DNA from: an uncultured Clostridia bacterium
GTDB lineage: Bacteria > Bacillota > Clostridia > Peptostreptococcales > Anaerovoracaceae
Assembly (NCBI GenBank): GCA_938009115.1
Contig: CALLHZ010000097.1
Location: 1 to 24,735 of the forward strand
Direction of reading: 5' to 3'
DNA length: 24,735 nt
The notes beneath the pieces were generated by a model, which saw only the letters and a program-made list of their open reading frames with translations, did not search any database and was not told the DNA's origin. Below, one piece after another: positions 8,217-15,823 of this stretch (the first letter of the stretch is position 1; each line of letters opens with the position of its first letter). The position numbers and the translations under genes were made by a program.

Positions 8217-9298
8217 ACGCCGGCCTCCTGATCCTCGGAAAGAACATTGCTTTTTTCTTTTTCGCGACAGGGATCCAGATCCACGATGCCGATGCCAAGA
8301 AAGATCACGATCAACGTAAAAGCGATCAGGCATAGCGCCATGGCTTCCAGTTTCATTTCTGAACTCCAAAGGATCCCGGCGACGCCCATGATGGCGCTGA
8401 TCGAATACAGGGCCAGCACCGTCCGCCGCTGGCCGAAGCCCATGGCCATGATCCTGTGGTGAAGATGACCCTTGTCGGCCTGCATGATCGGCTTTCTGTT
8501 GATCATACGGCGCACGATGGCAAAAAGCGTATCGAAAATAGGCAGGGCCAGGATCATGATGGGGATGACGGTGGCAAAGAGCGTGGTTCCCTTGGTGGGC
8601 GTATCCCCCACGAGAGAAACGCTGGCCAGCATGAACCCAAGCAGCATCGATCCCCCGTCCCCCATAAAGATCTTGGCAGGATAGAAATTGAAGACCAGGA
8701 ACCCCAGGGTGGCGCCGGCCACGGACAATATGATATAGGCCGTGCTCAGCCGTCCGCTCACTACAGAAGTATAAGCCACGGACAGACAGGCGATGCAAAC
8801 GATCCCGGCAGCAAGACCGTCCAGACCGTCCACCAGATTGATGGTGTTTGTGATGCCCACCACCCAGAATACCGTCACGATCAGAGACAGCCAGACCGGG
8901 AAGATCAAATAATGGGGCCCGAAAGGCAGAAAGTTTGTCATGCCGCGGATCTGCACGCTGAAAAAAAAGATGATCAAGGCGCAGAGGATCTGCGCGGCCA
9001 GCTTTGTCCTGGCGTCCATGCACTTGATGTCATCGTAAATACCGATCAAAAGGATCAGCGTTGCGCCCAGAACGATGCCGAAAATTTGCTGGTCCCAGGG
9101 GATCAGCCTGTAAAATGAAACCATGATGCCAAGATAAATGGCAACGCCCCCCAGGCGGGGGATCGGTTTCCCGTGGACCCGGCGGTCATCCTTTGGCACA
9201 TCCATGGCTCCGATATAAGGAGCCAGGTAGATCGCCAGGGGCGTAACCACTGCTGTTATCAGCGCCGCTATTAGAAATACAGCAAGAAGTTCACTCAT
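8213..9298 (-). CDS. tagO: Undecaprenyl-phosphate GlcNAc-1-phosphate transferase (TagO/WecA family)
   Basis: A 361-residue integral membrane enzyme of the polyprenyl-phosphate N-acetylhexosamine-1-phosphate transferase family, with about ten or eleven membrane helices. It loads GlcNAc-1-P on undecaprenyl phosphate, the first step of wall teichoic acid or similar polymer synthesis. Visible motifs are DDRRVHGKPIPRLGG (37-51), the Mg-binding D89-D90 in IYDDIK, NLVDGLDGLAAG with D157 and D160, FMGDGGSM, and HLHHR. I chose the ATG at 9296-9298, ten bases after GGGAG. A TTG three codons earlier (9307) that overlaps the deaminase stop is an alternative. Normal length. Confidence 0.94.
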   Translation of the reverse strand: MSELLAVFLIAALITAVVTPLAIYLAPYIGAMDVPKDDRRVHGKPIPRLGGVAIYLGIMVSFYRLIPWDQQIFGIVLGATLILLIGIYDDIKCMDARTKLAAQILCALIIFFFSVQIRGMTNFLPFGPHYLIFPVWLSLIVTVFWVVGITNTINLVDGLDGLAAGIVCIACLSVAYTSVVSGRLSTAYIILSVAGATLGFLVFNFYPAKIFMGDGGSMLLGFMLASVSLVGDTPTKGTTLFATVIPIMILALPIFDTLFAIVRRMINRKPIMQADKGHLHHRIMAMGFGQRRTVLALYSISAIMGVAGILWSSEMKLEAMALCLIAFTLIVIFLGIGIVDLDPCREKEKSNVLSEDQEAGV

Positions 9299-9303
9299 TC
9301 GTA

Positions 9304-9759
9304 TCAAACTCCCATGACATCCACCTGGATGCCGGCTTCACGGAACATGGCCTCGGCCAGTTCGTCGGGATAAGTCTCCTGTATGACAACGCGCCGGATC
9401 CCGGCGTTGATGATCATTTTGGCACAGATGACGCAGGGCTGGGTAGTGCAGTACAGCGTAGCGCCGGCGATGCGCTGCCCCAGATAGGCGGCCTGAATGA
9501 TGGCGTTCTGCTCGGCATGGAGACCGCGGCACAATTCGTGGCGCTCTCCGGAAGGTACCTGCATTTGCTCCCGAAGGCACCCCCGGCTTCCGCAGTGCTC
9601 AATACCCACGGGAACGCCGTTATAGCCGGTGGTCATGATCCGGTTGTCCAAAACGATCACCGCGCCCACAGAGCGCCGCACACAGGTCGATCGCTTGCGC
9701 ACGACCTGCGCCATTTCCATAAAGTAGTCGTCCCACTCGGGCCGTTTTTTCGCTTCCAT
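9304..9759 (-). CDS. comEB: dCMP/cytidine deaminase family protein ComEB
   Basis: A 151-residue zinc deaminase of the ComEB/deoxycytidylate deaminase type, probably converting dCMP to dUMP for thymidylate synthesis. The zinc site is intact: H81 and catalytic E83 in LHAEQNA, and C109 and C112 in QPCVIC. The cysteine- and histidine-containing insert between residues 55 and 77 (EHCGSRGCLREQ ... RHELC) is typical of dCMP deaminases. The ATG at 9757-9759 follows AAAGGA. It lies 15 bp after truA, and its TGA is 5 bp before the glycosyltransferase ATG. The comEB name is by family; there are no competence genes beside it. Confidence 0.93.
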   Translation of the reverse strand: MEAKKRPEWDDYFMEMAQVVRKRSTCVRRSVGAVIVLDNRIMTTGYNGVPVGIEHCGSRGCLREQMQVPSGERHELCRGLHAEQNAIIQAAYLGQRIAGATLYCTTQPCVICAKMIINAGIRRVVIQETYPDELAEAMFREAGIQVDVMGV

Positions 9760-9774
9760 TGGTGTCCTTTCTTC

Positions 9775-10542
9775 TCAGTAAAACACTTCTTCAAGATATA
9801 GCCCCTGGGGCGGCGCCGTATGGCCGGCTGCCGAGCGCACACCGCTTTCCAGAATTTTTTTCAGATCGGCTGCCGGCCGCTTGCCGGCGCCGATCTCCAC
9901 CAGCGTACCGGTGATGTTACGTACCATGTGGTATAAAAATCCGCTTCCGGAAATGCTGAGAAAGATTTCATCGCCCCTTCGGTCCACATCGCAGGTGTCG
10001 ATACGTCGGACGGTACTCTTTTGAGGATTTCCGCCGGCAGACAGAAAACACCGGAAATCATGCTCTCCGACCAGCCAGGTTGCAGCTTCTTGCATGGCCT
10101 CTTCATTCAGAGGCTCGGCAATCTGATAACAGTAGTTTCGCAAAAAAAGATCCGGCTCCTTCGCATTCCTGATCCTGTAGGAATAACGCTTCCCCCTGGA
10201 GTCGTAGCGGGCATGAAAGCCTGAAGGCCTTTCCTCGGCCGAAACGATCCGGATCTCCCCCGCGCATTCCAGACGGCTGGGAGACAATGCGTCGTTGACG
10301 GCCCGGAGGATGCCCCCGGCAGGGATGCCCATCATGCCCGAAAAACTGGCAGACTGCCCCCGGGCATGGACGCCCGCGTCGGTGCGGCTGGCGCCGAAAA
10401 GCTCCAGGGGAAATCCCAGGACCGACGACAGGATCCGCTCCAGCTCCCCGCATACCGTTCGCGCGTTGGGCTGACGCTGCCAGCCGGAAAATCCCGTTCC
10501 GTCATATGCGATTGTGAGCAGGATCGTTTTTTCTTCAACCAT
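9775..10542 (-). CDS. truA: tRNA pseudouridine synthase A (positions 38-40)
   Basis: A 255-residue TruA-family enzyme that makes pseudouridine in the anticodon arm (positions 38-40) of many tRNAs. The N-terminal TIAYDGTGFSGWQRQ is diagnostic, and the catalytic aspartate sits in ASRTDAGVHARGQ (D55 with the start used here). The second conserved block FLYHMVRNI is also present. I chose the ATG at 10540-10542, which gives the usual family length. A GTG at 10558-10560 with AGGAT just upstream would add six residues; neither has a strong ribosome binding site. It heads the run truA-comEB-tagO-wecB-MATE-PhzF, yet I see no good promoter in the 50 bases between it and the glnS terminator. Confidence 0.95.
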   Translation of the reverse strand: MVEEKTILLTIAYDGTGFSGWQRQPNARTVCGELERILSSVLGFPLELFGASRTDAGVHARGQSASFSGMMGIPAGGILRAVNDALSPSRLECAGEIRIVSAEERPSGFHARYDSRGKRYSYRIRNAKEPDLFLRNYCYQIAEPLNEEAMQEAATWLVGEHDFRCFLSAGGNPQKSTVRRIDTCDVDRRGDEIFLSISGSGFLYHMVRNITGTLVEIGAGKRPAADLKKILESGVRSAAGHTAPPQGLYLEEVFY

Positions 10543-10594
10543 ATCAGTGCATTTTATCACATTATCCTGTCAGGGCACAAGATACCGCCCTTGC

Positions 10595-10631
10595 CAAAAG
10601 AGAAAAGACGACAGCTCAAGGCTGTCGTCTT
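10595..10631 (-). terminator. Rho-independent terminator of glnS
   Basis: On the minus strand a perfect 11 bp stem (AAGACGACAGC / GCTGTCGTCTT) with a 5 nt loop is followed by TTCTCTTTT. It lies 32 bp after the glnS stop codon and upstream of truA, so it should separate the two transcripts. Confidence 0.9.
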
Positions 10632-10663
10632 CGGTGACCGATGGTCAATAGCGCTCTGTCAAA

Positions 10664-12346
10664 TCAGTCTTTTTTCCAGGAACTCTTGAGCCCCACGATC
10701 TGGTTGAACACCGGGGCGCTCTCCTTGCTCAGGACGGTGTCGGCAATATAGTATCCGTTCCGGAAAAACTGGAATCGCTCTCCGGCCCTGGCGGACAACA
10801 TGGATGGTTCCGCCTTGGCGGTCACATCTTTTCTTGACTCGGGATCGAAGACCTGTTTGCCGGTCTCTTCGTCGGGATAAGACAAGTACCCGTATTGGCG
10901 CACCGGAATATCCACAGCCGTCACAGCGTCCACCCAATGGATGGTTCCCTTCGGCTTTCGTTCTTCAAATCCGCTGCCGCTCTTGGTGGCCGGATCGTAG
11001 GTACACAGGATCTCTGTGATCTTCCCTTCGGCATCCTTGACCACATCGGTACAGGTAATGAAGTAGGCGCCTTTCAGCCGGACTTCGTTTCCGGGATAGA
11101 GCCGGAAATATTTCTTCTGGGGAATTTCCATGAAATCCTCCCGTTCGATGTAAAGTTCCCGGGAGAAAGAGACTTCCCGCAGGCCCATGTCCGGGACAGA
11201 CATGCTGTTTTCCACCGGAAGCATTTCCTGCTGCCCCTCCGGATAATTGGTGATGACCACCTTGACGGGATTCAGGATCACCATGCGGCTCTCTACACGG
11301 TCCTTGAGATCGTCTCTGACGAAATACTCCAGCATGGACATTTCCACCTGGCTGTTGGCCTTGGCAACGCCCACGGCCTCGCAGAAAGCCCGGATGGCTT
11401 CCGGGGTATATCCTCTTCTGCGGATGCCGGCGATGGTGCAGAGCCTGGGATCGTCCCAGCCTTCGACTTCTCCCTCTCCGACCAACCGCTTGATGTTCCG
11501 CTTGCTCATGATGGTGTTGGACAGGCTGAGCTTGGCGAATTCGATCTGCTGAGGGGGCTCCGGCCATTCCAGGTTCTCCAGGACCCAGTCATAGAACGGA
11601 CGATGATCCTCGAATTCCAGCGTGCAGATCGAATGTGTGATCCCTTCAACGGCATCCTCGATGGGATGCGCATAGTCGTACATGGGATAAATGCACCAGG
11701 CATCTCCCGTATTGTGATGAGTCGCATGGAGCACCCGGAAGATGACGGGATCCCGCATATTGATGTTGGGGGACGCCATGTCGATCTTGGCCCGGAGCAC
11801 AACGCTGCCGTCTTCGTATTTGCCGGCCCGCATATCCATGAACATCTGAAGGCTTTCCTCCACGGGGCGGTCCCGGTAAGGGCTGTTGGTGCCCGGCTCC
11901 GTCAATGTTCCCCGGGTCGCGCGGATCTCATCGGCTGTCAGCTGGCAGACATAGGCTTTCCCTTCCTTGATCAGTTTGACCGCGCCCTCGAACATGGTTT
12001 CAAAATAGTCCGAAGCATACAGGAGGTTATCCCATTGGAAGCCCAGCCATTTAACATCTTCCTCGATGGAGCCCACGAATTCCTCGTCTTCCGTCACCGG
12101 ATTGGTGTCGTCGTACCGAAGATTGCAGCCGCCGCCGTATTTCAATGCCGTACCGAAGTTGAGACAAATGGATTTGGCATGACCGATATGAAGATATCCG
12201 TTGGGCTCCGGCGGGAAACGCGTCATGATCTGTCGGCTGTACTTTTGCTGCTCCAGGTCTTTTTCGATGATCGCGTGTATGAAATTCGTCCCGACCTCTT
12301 TGGCCGGCGCCACTTCTTCTCCGGCCTTCCTGATATCGTCTGCCAT
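10664..12346 (-). CDS. glnS: Glutaminyl-tRNA synthetase
   Basis: A 560-residue class I aminoacyl-tRNA synthetase that charges tRNA-Gln with glutamine. The HIGH motif lies at 53-56 within FPPEPNGYLHIGHAKS, the class I signature MSKR at 280-283, and the bacterial GlnRS features NLRYDDTNP and the C-terminal anticodon-binding barrels are present. GlnRS, not GluRS, is indicated by the FPPEPNGYLHIGH start and the MSKR(N) form. Bacteria are thought to have gained GlnRS from eukaryotes, and it is patchy in Clostridia, where the GatCAB route also exists. The ATG at 12344-12346 has an AAGGAGGGG site. It has its own promoter (12399-12427) and terminator, and is divergent from an Lrp-type regulator. Confidence 0.97.
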   Translation of the reverse strand: MADDIRKAGEEVAPAKEVGTNFIHAIIEKDLEQQKYSRQIMTRFPPEPNGYLHIGHAKSICLNFGTALKYGGGCNLRYDDTNPVTEDEEFVGSIEEDVKWLGFQWDNLLYASDYFETMFEGAVKLIKEGKAYVCQLTADEIRATRGTLTEPGTNSPYRDRPVEESLQMFMDMRAGKYEDGSVVLRAKIDMASPNINMRDPVIFRVLHATHHNTGDAWCIYPMYDYAHPIEDAVEGITHSICTLEFEDHRPFYDWVLENLEWPEPPQQIEFAKLSLSNTIMSKRNIKRLVGEGEVEGWDDPRLCTIAGIRRRGYTPEAIRAFCEAVGVAKANSQVEMSMLEYFVRDDLKDRVESRMVILNPVKVVITNYPEGQQEMLPVENSMSVPDMGLREVSFSRELYIEREDFMEIPQKKYFRLYPGNEVRLKGAYFITCTDVVKDAEGKITEILCTYDPATKSGSGFEERKPKGTIHWVDAVTAVDIPVRQYGYLSYPDEETGKQVFDPESRKDVTAKAEPSMLSARAGERFQFFRNGYYIADTVLSKESAPVFNQIVGLKSSWKKD

Positions 12347-12398
12347 AGCTTGTCCCCTCCTTGGTTGGAAACATGTAAGAGTCTAAATAGTGAATAAT

Positions 12399-12427
12399 AT
12401 TATAGCTTAATTACATGAATAATGCAA
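12399..12427 (-). promoter_or_regulatory. Promoter of glnS
   Basis: Minus strand -35 TTGCAT (12422-12427), 17 bp spacer, perfect -10 TATAAT (12399-12404). The predicted leader is only about 45 nt, too short for a T-box, so glnS regulation is more likely at initiation, perhaps through the palindrome at 12432-12448. Confidence 0.87.
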
Positions 12428-12431
12428 AATG

Positions 12432-12448
12432 TTTTCATCCGATGAAAA
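12432..12448. promoter_or_regulatory. Candidate operator palindrome upstream of glnS
   Basis: TTTTCATCCGATGAAAA is a perfect 8 bp inverted repeat around one central base. It starts four bases upstream of the glnS -35 box and 27 bases before the -35 of the divergent Lrp-like gene, a position typical for a dimeric regulator. The binding protein is not known; the adjacent Lrp-family product is the obvious candidate. Confidence 0.5.
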
Positions 12449-12474
12449 TTCTGTGCCAATGGATCTAAAATTTC

Positions 12475-12503
12475 TTGATTTTTGCGAAATCTTTTGGTAA
12501 AGT
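12475..12503 (+). promoter_or_regulatory. Probable promoter of the Lrp/AsnC-type gene
   Basis: -35 TTGATT (12475-12480), 17 bp spacer, -10 TAAAGT (12498-12503). It is a moderate match that gives a leader of about 67 nt. A 12 nt direct repeat copy (12478-12489) overlaps the -35 and spacer. Confidence 0.55.
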
Positions 12504-12565
12504 AACTGTATATACGATGCTTTATCGGAAGAATCCCAATTCCATTTGGAATTATTTTTGCGAAA
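12478..12565. repeat. Direct repeat pair and palindrome before the Lrp-like gene
   Basis: The 12-mer ATTTTTGCGAAA occurs at 12478-12489, on the promoter, and again at 12554-12565, running into the ribosome binding region. Between them AATTCCATTTGGAATT (12538-12553) is a perfect 7 bp inverted repeat with a 2 nt centre. Repeated and symmetric AT-rich sites over the promoter and leader fit autoregulation by an Lrp/AsnC protein; this is inference. Confidence 0.5.
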
Positions 12566-12576
12566 GAGGTGCAAAT

Positions 12577-13038
12577 ATGTCTCTGGATATCATCGACGTC
12601 AAGATCCTGGAAGTTCTGCAGCTGAACTCCCGCGTATCGATTTCAGAACTCTCAAAGCAGGTGAACCTTTCCCTGTCGGCTGTCAGCGAGCGACTGAAAA
12701 AGCTCGAAAACAGCGGGATCATTGAGCAGTATACCGCCATTCTCAACGCGGCTGCCATGGAAAAAGAGCTGTCCGTCATTATGATGATCAGTCTGGAAAC
12801 GCCGGATCAGACCGAGGAATTCAACAATTTCATCGCCGGAGCCGAAGAGATCCTGGAATGTCACTACATCACCGGCGAATTCGACTACGTCCTGAAGATC
12901 ACCACCCGAAACACCGCTTCACTGGAACGGCTGATGAACAAGATCAAAGGGATCTCCTGCATCAAGCACACACAGACCAACGTGATCCTGTCCAGCGTCA
13001 AACAGCGCTACAGCGTGGCGCCGGTGGCGTCAAAATAA
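12577..13038 (+). CDS. Lrp/AsnC family transcriptional regulator
   Basis: A 153-residue protein of standard Lrp/AsnC size. Residues 1-60 form the winged helix-turn-helix (LDIIDVKILEVLQLNSRVS ... LSLSAVSERLKKLENSGII), and about 65-145 form the RAM/AsnC ligand-sensing beta-alpha domain with the family segment ITGEFDYVLKI. These proteins bind DNA as dimers or octamers and respond to amino acids or related metabolites; the effector here is unknown. The ATG at 12577 is preceded by AAAGAGG. A longer reading from 12475 would start inside the promoter and is unlikely. It is divergent from glnS and followed by a strong terminator, so it is probably monocistronic. Upstream repeats suggest autoregulation. 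Confidence 0.93.
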   Translation: MSLDIIDVKILEVLQLNSRVSISELSKQVNLSLSAVSERLKKLENSGIIEQYTAILNAAAMEKELSVIMMISLETPDQTEEFNNFIAGAEEILECHYITGEFDYVLKITTRNTASLERLMNKIKGISCIKHTQTNVILSSVKQRYSVAPVASK

Positions 13039-13050
13039 TAATCATGCGCA

Positions 13051-13079
13051 AAGAGGGCGCGACGGCGCCCTCTTTTATT
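13051..13079 (+). terminator. Rho-independent terminator of the Lrp-like gene
   Basis: AAGAGGGCGC, a 4 nt loop, GCGCCCTCTT, then TTATTG. This perfect 10 bp GC-rich stem lies 12 bp after the stop codon. It sits between convergent genes and could also act weakly on the minus strand. Confidence 0.9.
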
Positions 13080-13108
13080 GTGTTTGAATAGACTATATTT
13101 TTGCTTCT

Positions 13109-14884
13109 TTAAGATACCTGCGCGCTGCAGTCCGGAACGTCCAGCGCGTATTTTTCGGAGAACGCTCTGAAATTCTCCTCGAACTCCGGATTCGTGCCGC
13201 TCTTGACCGCTTCGGTATACTCGTGGGCGTCATAGCGGCCCAGAGACATATTGAGGATGGCAATGGCCAGGTTGGAGCAGTGATCGGAGATCCTTTCCAG
13301 GTTGTTGATCAGGTCGGCATGAGCAAAGCCAAATGCAAGGCTGCACTGACCGTTCTGCAGTCGTTCCACATGTCTCTTTTTGATATCCACGATCATGATG
13401 TCGATGACTTCCTCCAAAGGTTCCACTCGGATCGCCAGAGCATGATCTCCCTCTTTGTAGGCTTTCATCGTCATGTCCAGGATCTCTCTGATGGCGCTGA
13501 TCAACACCTCCAGCTCTCTGTTGGCTGCCTGGGAGAATATGATCTGCTTGTCGTTAAGCTCCTTGGCCACATCGGCGATATTCACGGCGTGATCGCCGAT
13601 CCGCTCCAGATCTCCGATGCCGTGGAGAAGTTTCCCGACGTACAGGCTGTCTTTTTCCGACAGGTCCTTGGCTGCGATCTTGACCAGAAAAGAGCCCAGC
13701 TTGTCTTCTGATTTATCCAGCTTGTCCTCGTAATCCTCCACCTCGTCGGCCAGCTCCTGCTTATAGTGGTAGATCATCGAAATGGAGCGCAGGACGTTTT
13801 CGTGGGCCATATCGGCCATTTTCATCACAAGGCCTTCGCACTCCTGGATCGCAAAGGAAGGCGACTGCAGGAGCCGCTCGTCAAGAAACGCGTAAGTATC
13901 CTGATCGTGATCCTCGGGGACCATGATCATGGCCAGCTTCTCGAGTTGCTTTGGGAAGGGCAGCAACAGAATCGTGGTGATCACATTGAAAGCGCTGTGG
14001 CAGATGGCGATCCAAAGGATCGTGATCGGGGTGTCGAAAAATGTAAAATGCAGAATGCTGTGCGCTCCGTAAAAGGCGATGAGACAAATGATCGTTCCGA
14101 TCAGATTGAAAGAAATGTGCACGGCAGCTACTCTGCGGGCAGCGCGGCTGACGCCGATACTGGACAGCAGCGCCGTGACGCAGGTGCCGATATTCTGCCC
14201 CATGATAATGGGGATCGCCATGCCGAAGGAAATGGCACCGGTCAGAGCCAGGGCTTGCAGGATACCCACGGAAGCCGCTGAGCTTTGGATCAGACCTGTA
14301 AATACAGCGCCGACGATCACGCCTAAAATCGGATTGCGGAAAGCCACCAGCAGACTGGCAAACTCAGGCATATCCCCCAGCGGGCTCACAGCCTCGCTCA
14401 TCAGCTGCATGCCGTACATCAAAATGGCAAATCCCACCATGATCCCGCCGATATCCTTGCGGCGGCTGCGACGGGACACCATGATCAGGACGATGCCGAC
14501 CAGGGCTACAATAGGAGAAAAATTGGTGGGCTTGAGCATTTTCATAAAGATATTGTTGCTCTCGATGCCCGCAAGGCTCAGGATCCAGGCGGTCAGTGTC
14601 GTTCCGATATTGGAACCCATGATGACTCCTACGGTTTGCCCCAGCTCCATGATCCCCGAGTTCACCAGTCCGACCAGCATAACGGTCATTGCCGAAGAGC
14701 TTTGGATGGCGATGGTGATCCCGGCGCCCAAAAGCAGACTTTTAAAAGGATTGGATGTCATCCTTTTTAATGTCTGCTCCAACTTCCCGCCCGTCACTTT
14801 TGTGAGTCCCGAAGACATCACGTGCATGCCGTACAGAAAAAACGCCAGCCCGCCGCAGAGTGTTATGAGATTAAAGATATCCAT
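13109..14884 (-). CDS. Na+/phosphate cotransporter family protein with PhoU-like C-terminal domain
   Basis: A 591-residue protein of the NptA/Na-Pi cotransporter family. The N-terminal ~330 residues hold eight or so membrane helices in two inverted repeats, each with the signature motif: QSSSA at 61-65 followed by GSNIGTT (90-96), and QSSAA at 200-204 followed by GQNIGTC (229-235). Residues from about 350 to 550 are charged helices of the PhoU type, a soluble regulatory domain common in bacterial members. It probably imports phosphate with Na+, though some relatives have other anions as substrates. The start ATG at 14882-14884 has GGGAG five bases upstream; this site lies only two bases after the U-tract of a terminator-like hairpin, so transcription must come from upstream. 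Confidence 0.93.
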   Translation of the reverse strand: MDIFNLITLCGGLAFFLYGMHVMSSGLTKVTGGKLEQTLKRMTSNPFKSLLLGAGITIAIQSSSAMTVMLVGLVNSGIMELGQTVGVIMGSNIGTTLTAWILSLAGIESNNIFMKMLKPTNFSPIVALVGIVLIMVSRRSRRKDIGGIMVGFAILMYGMQLMSEAVSPLGDMPEFASLLVAFRNPILGVIVGAVFTGLIQSSAASVGILQALALTGAISFGMAIPIIMGQNIGTCVTALLSSIGVSRAARRVAAVHISFNLIGTIICLIAFYGAHSILHFTFFDTPITILWIAICHSAFNVITTILLLPFPKQLEKLAMIMVPEDHDQDTYAFLDERLLQSPSFAIQECEGLVMKMADMAHENVLRSISMIYHYKQELADEVEDYEDKLDKSEDKLGSFLVKIAAKDLSEKDSLYVGKLLHGIGDLERIGDHAVNIADVAKELNDKQIIFSQAANRELEVLISAIREILDMTMKAYKEGDHALAIRVEPLEEVIDIMIVDIKKRHVERLQNGQCSLAFGFAHADLINNLERISDHCSNLAIAILNMSLGRYDAHEYTEAVKSGTNPEFEENFRAFSEKYALDVPDCSAQVS

Positions 14885-14896
14885 GTCGTCTCCCGT

Positions 14897-14924
14897 AAAA
14901 ATGACAGCCCGTGCGGGCTGCCAT
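14897..14924 (-). terminator. Terminator-like hairpin between tRNA-Arg and the Na/Pi transporter gene
   Basis: In minus-strand sense ATGGCAGCCCG and CGGGCTGTCAT pair over about ten bases (one G-U), followed by TTTTT. It lies 7 bp past the tRNA 3' end and is well placed as the tRNA terminator, but its U-tract ends two bases before the ribosome binding site of the transporter gene, so it may also act as an attenuator. Confidence 0.75.
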
Positions 14925-14931
14925 TCTTGTG

Positions 14932-15006
14932 TGGCACCCCCAGGCGGAATCGAACCACCAACAAAGGTTTAGGAAACCTCCGTTATATCCGTTTAACTAT
15001 GGGGGC
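14932..15006 (-). tRNA. tRNA-Arg (anticodon CCT)
   Basis: A 75 nt cloverleaf folds cleanly on the minus strand: acceptor GCCCCCA with TGGGGGT (terminal G-U), D stem GTTA/TAAC, anticodon stem GAGGT/ACCTT with loop TTCCTAA (anticodon CCT, reading AGG), a 4 nt variable loop, and T stem GGTGG/CCGCC with loop TTCGATT. Discriminator G is followed by an encoded CCA. A promoter is visible at 15037-15065. Confidence 0.96.
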
Positions 15007-15036
15007 ATATCGTCTGTCAAATGCGTGACTCCCTAA

Positions 15037-15065
15037 ATTATGGATTAGAAAAAGATTTGCGTCAA
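15037..15065 (-). promoter_or_regulatory. Promoter of the tRNA-Arg gene
   Basis: Minus strand -35 TTGACG (15060-15065, inside the 3' end of cvpA), 17 bp spacer, -10 CATAAT (15037-15042). Predicted transcription start is near 15030, about 24 nt before the mature tRNA 5' end. It may also drive the Na/Pi transporter gene by read-through. Confidence 0.7.
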
Positions 15066-15671
15066 GAGAAATATCGGGTTGTTGTTGTAGATCCGGATGG
15101 CGTAAGTGGAGCTGTAAAGCTGGCCTAATAGAGCTTCGCTCTGCAAAAAATTGGCCACAGGAAGGAAAAATGCCAGCAGGATGCAGATGAGCAGGAGCCC
15201 CTTGACGGCGCCGAAGGCCAATCCCAGCATGCCGTCGGAGAAAGCGATGATGCCGCTCCGCTTCCTCTTGCTGAAAAGAAGCGTGATCAGGAAGAAGATC
15301 AGCTTGATCAGGATGATGATGCACAGCAACGCCAGTATGGTGATGATGATATCGGTCAGGTTATCCACCGTGTTGCTCTGGATGACGCTCATGGCGTCGG
15401 AAAAATAGTCCGACAGGATCTCTGGGATACCGCTCAGCAGTCCCTCCTGGCCTCCGCCTGCCGCCAGGCGCTCATTGAGGATCGCTTGCAGGCTTTCTTC
15501 CAATCCGGTGTTCCCGCGCAAAAAAGCAGCCACCGCCGGCGTCCAAACGAAGCCCAGCACGATGGCTAAAATCCAGCCGATGGTATGCAGAAAAGCCTCC
15601 GTAAAACCCTTGCGATAGCCGAGGATTACAGATAAAAGAAGTATAATGCCCAGACAAATATCCAGTATCAA
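15045..15671 (-). CDS. cvpA: CvpA family membrane protein
   Basis: A 208-residue membrane protein of the CvpA family (named for colicin V production in E. coli; the molecular function is not settled). Four or so hydrophobic helices are visible, and the N-terminus ILGYRKGFTEAFLHTIGW is the typical GxxxGF-type start of the family. The glycine-rich segment DGMLGLAFGAVKGLLL near residue 150 is also characteristic. The start is a TTG at 15669-15671, with an AGGGGG site seven to eight bases upstream. Its promoter lies at 15703-15731, divergent from the tadA promoter. The gene ends just before the tRNA-Arg promoter. Confidence 0.87.
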   Translation of the reverse strand: MILDICLGIILLLSVILGYRKGFTEAFLHTIGWILAIVLGFVWTPAVAAFLRGNTGLEESLQAILNERLAAGGGQEGLLSGIPEILSDYFSDAMSVIQSNTVDNLTDIIITILALLCIIILIKLIFFLITLLFSKRKRSGIIAFSDGMLGLAFGAVKGLLLICILLAFFLPVANFLQSEALLGQLYSSTYAIRIYNNNPIFLLTQIFF

Positions 15672-15702
15672 TGCAACGCCCCCTACATCCGACTACGCTA
15701 TG

Positions 15703-15731
15703 ATTGTATCAACGGAGACACAAAATATCAA
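15703..15731 (-). promoter_or_regulatory. Promoter of cvpA
   Basis: Minus strand -35 TTGATA (15726-15731), 17 bp spacer, -10 TACAAT (15703-15708). Confidence 0.75.
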
Positions 15732-15757
15732 GCCTGGGGCGGGAATTCACAAAACCG

Positions 15758-15786
15758 TTGAAAATGAACAGATGCTGTGATATCAT
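15758..15786 (+). promoter_or_regulatory. Promoter of tadA and the downstream membrane protein gene
   Basis: -35 TTGAAA (15758-15763), 17 bp spacer, -10 TATCAT (15781-15786). It is back to back with the cvpA promoter, 26 bp apart. Confidence 0.75.
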
Positions 15787-15823
15787 GAACAGTGCATTTT
15801 GTCAGAATAATTGAGAGGTTGAC

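Noticed and set aside
10895..12397. Long plus-strand open frame of about 500 codons opposite glnS
   Set aside because: It is an antisense shadow of a clearly recognised glnS in a GC-rich gene; the translation has no family features and no ribosome binding site, and it ends inside the glnS promoter region.
12347..12398. T-box riboswitch upstream of glnS
   Set aside because: The predicted leader is only about 45 nt and lacks a T-box sequence, specifier stem and terminator.
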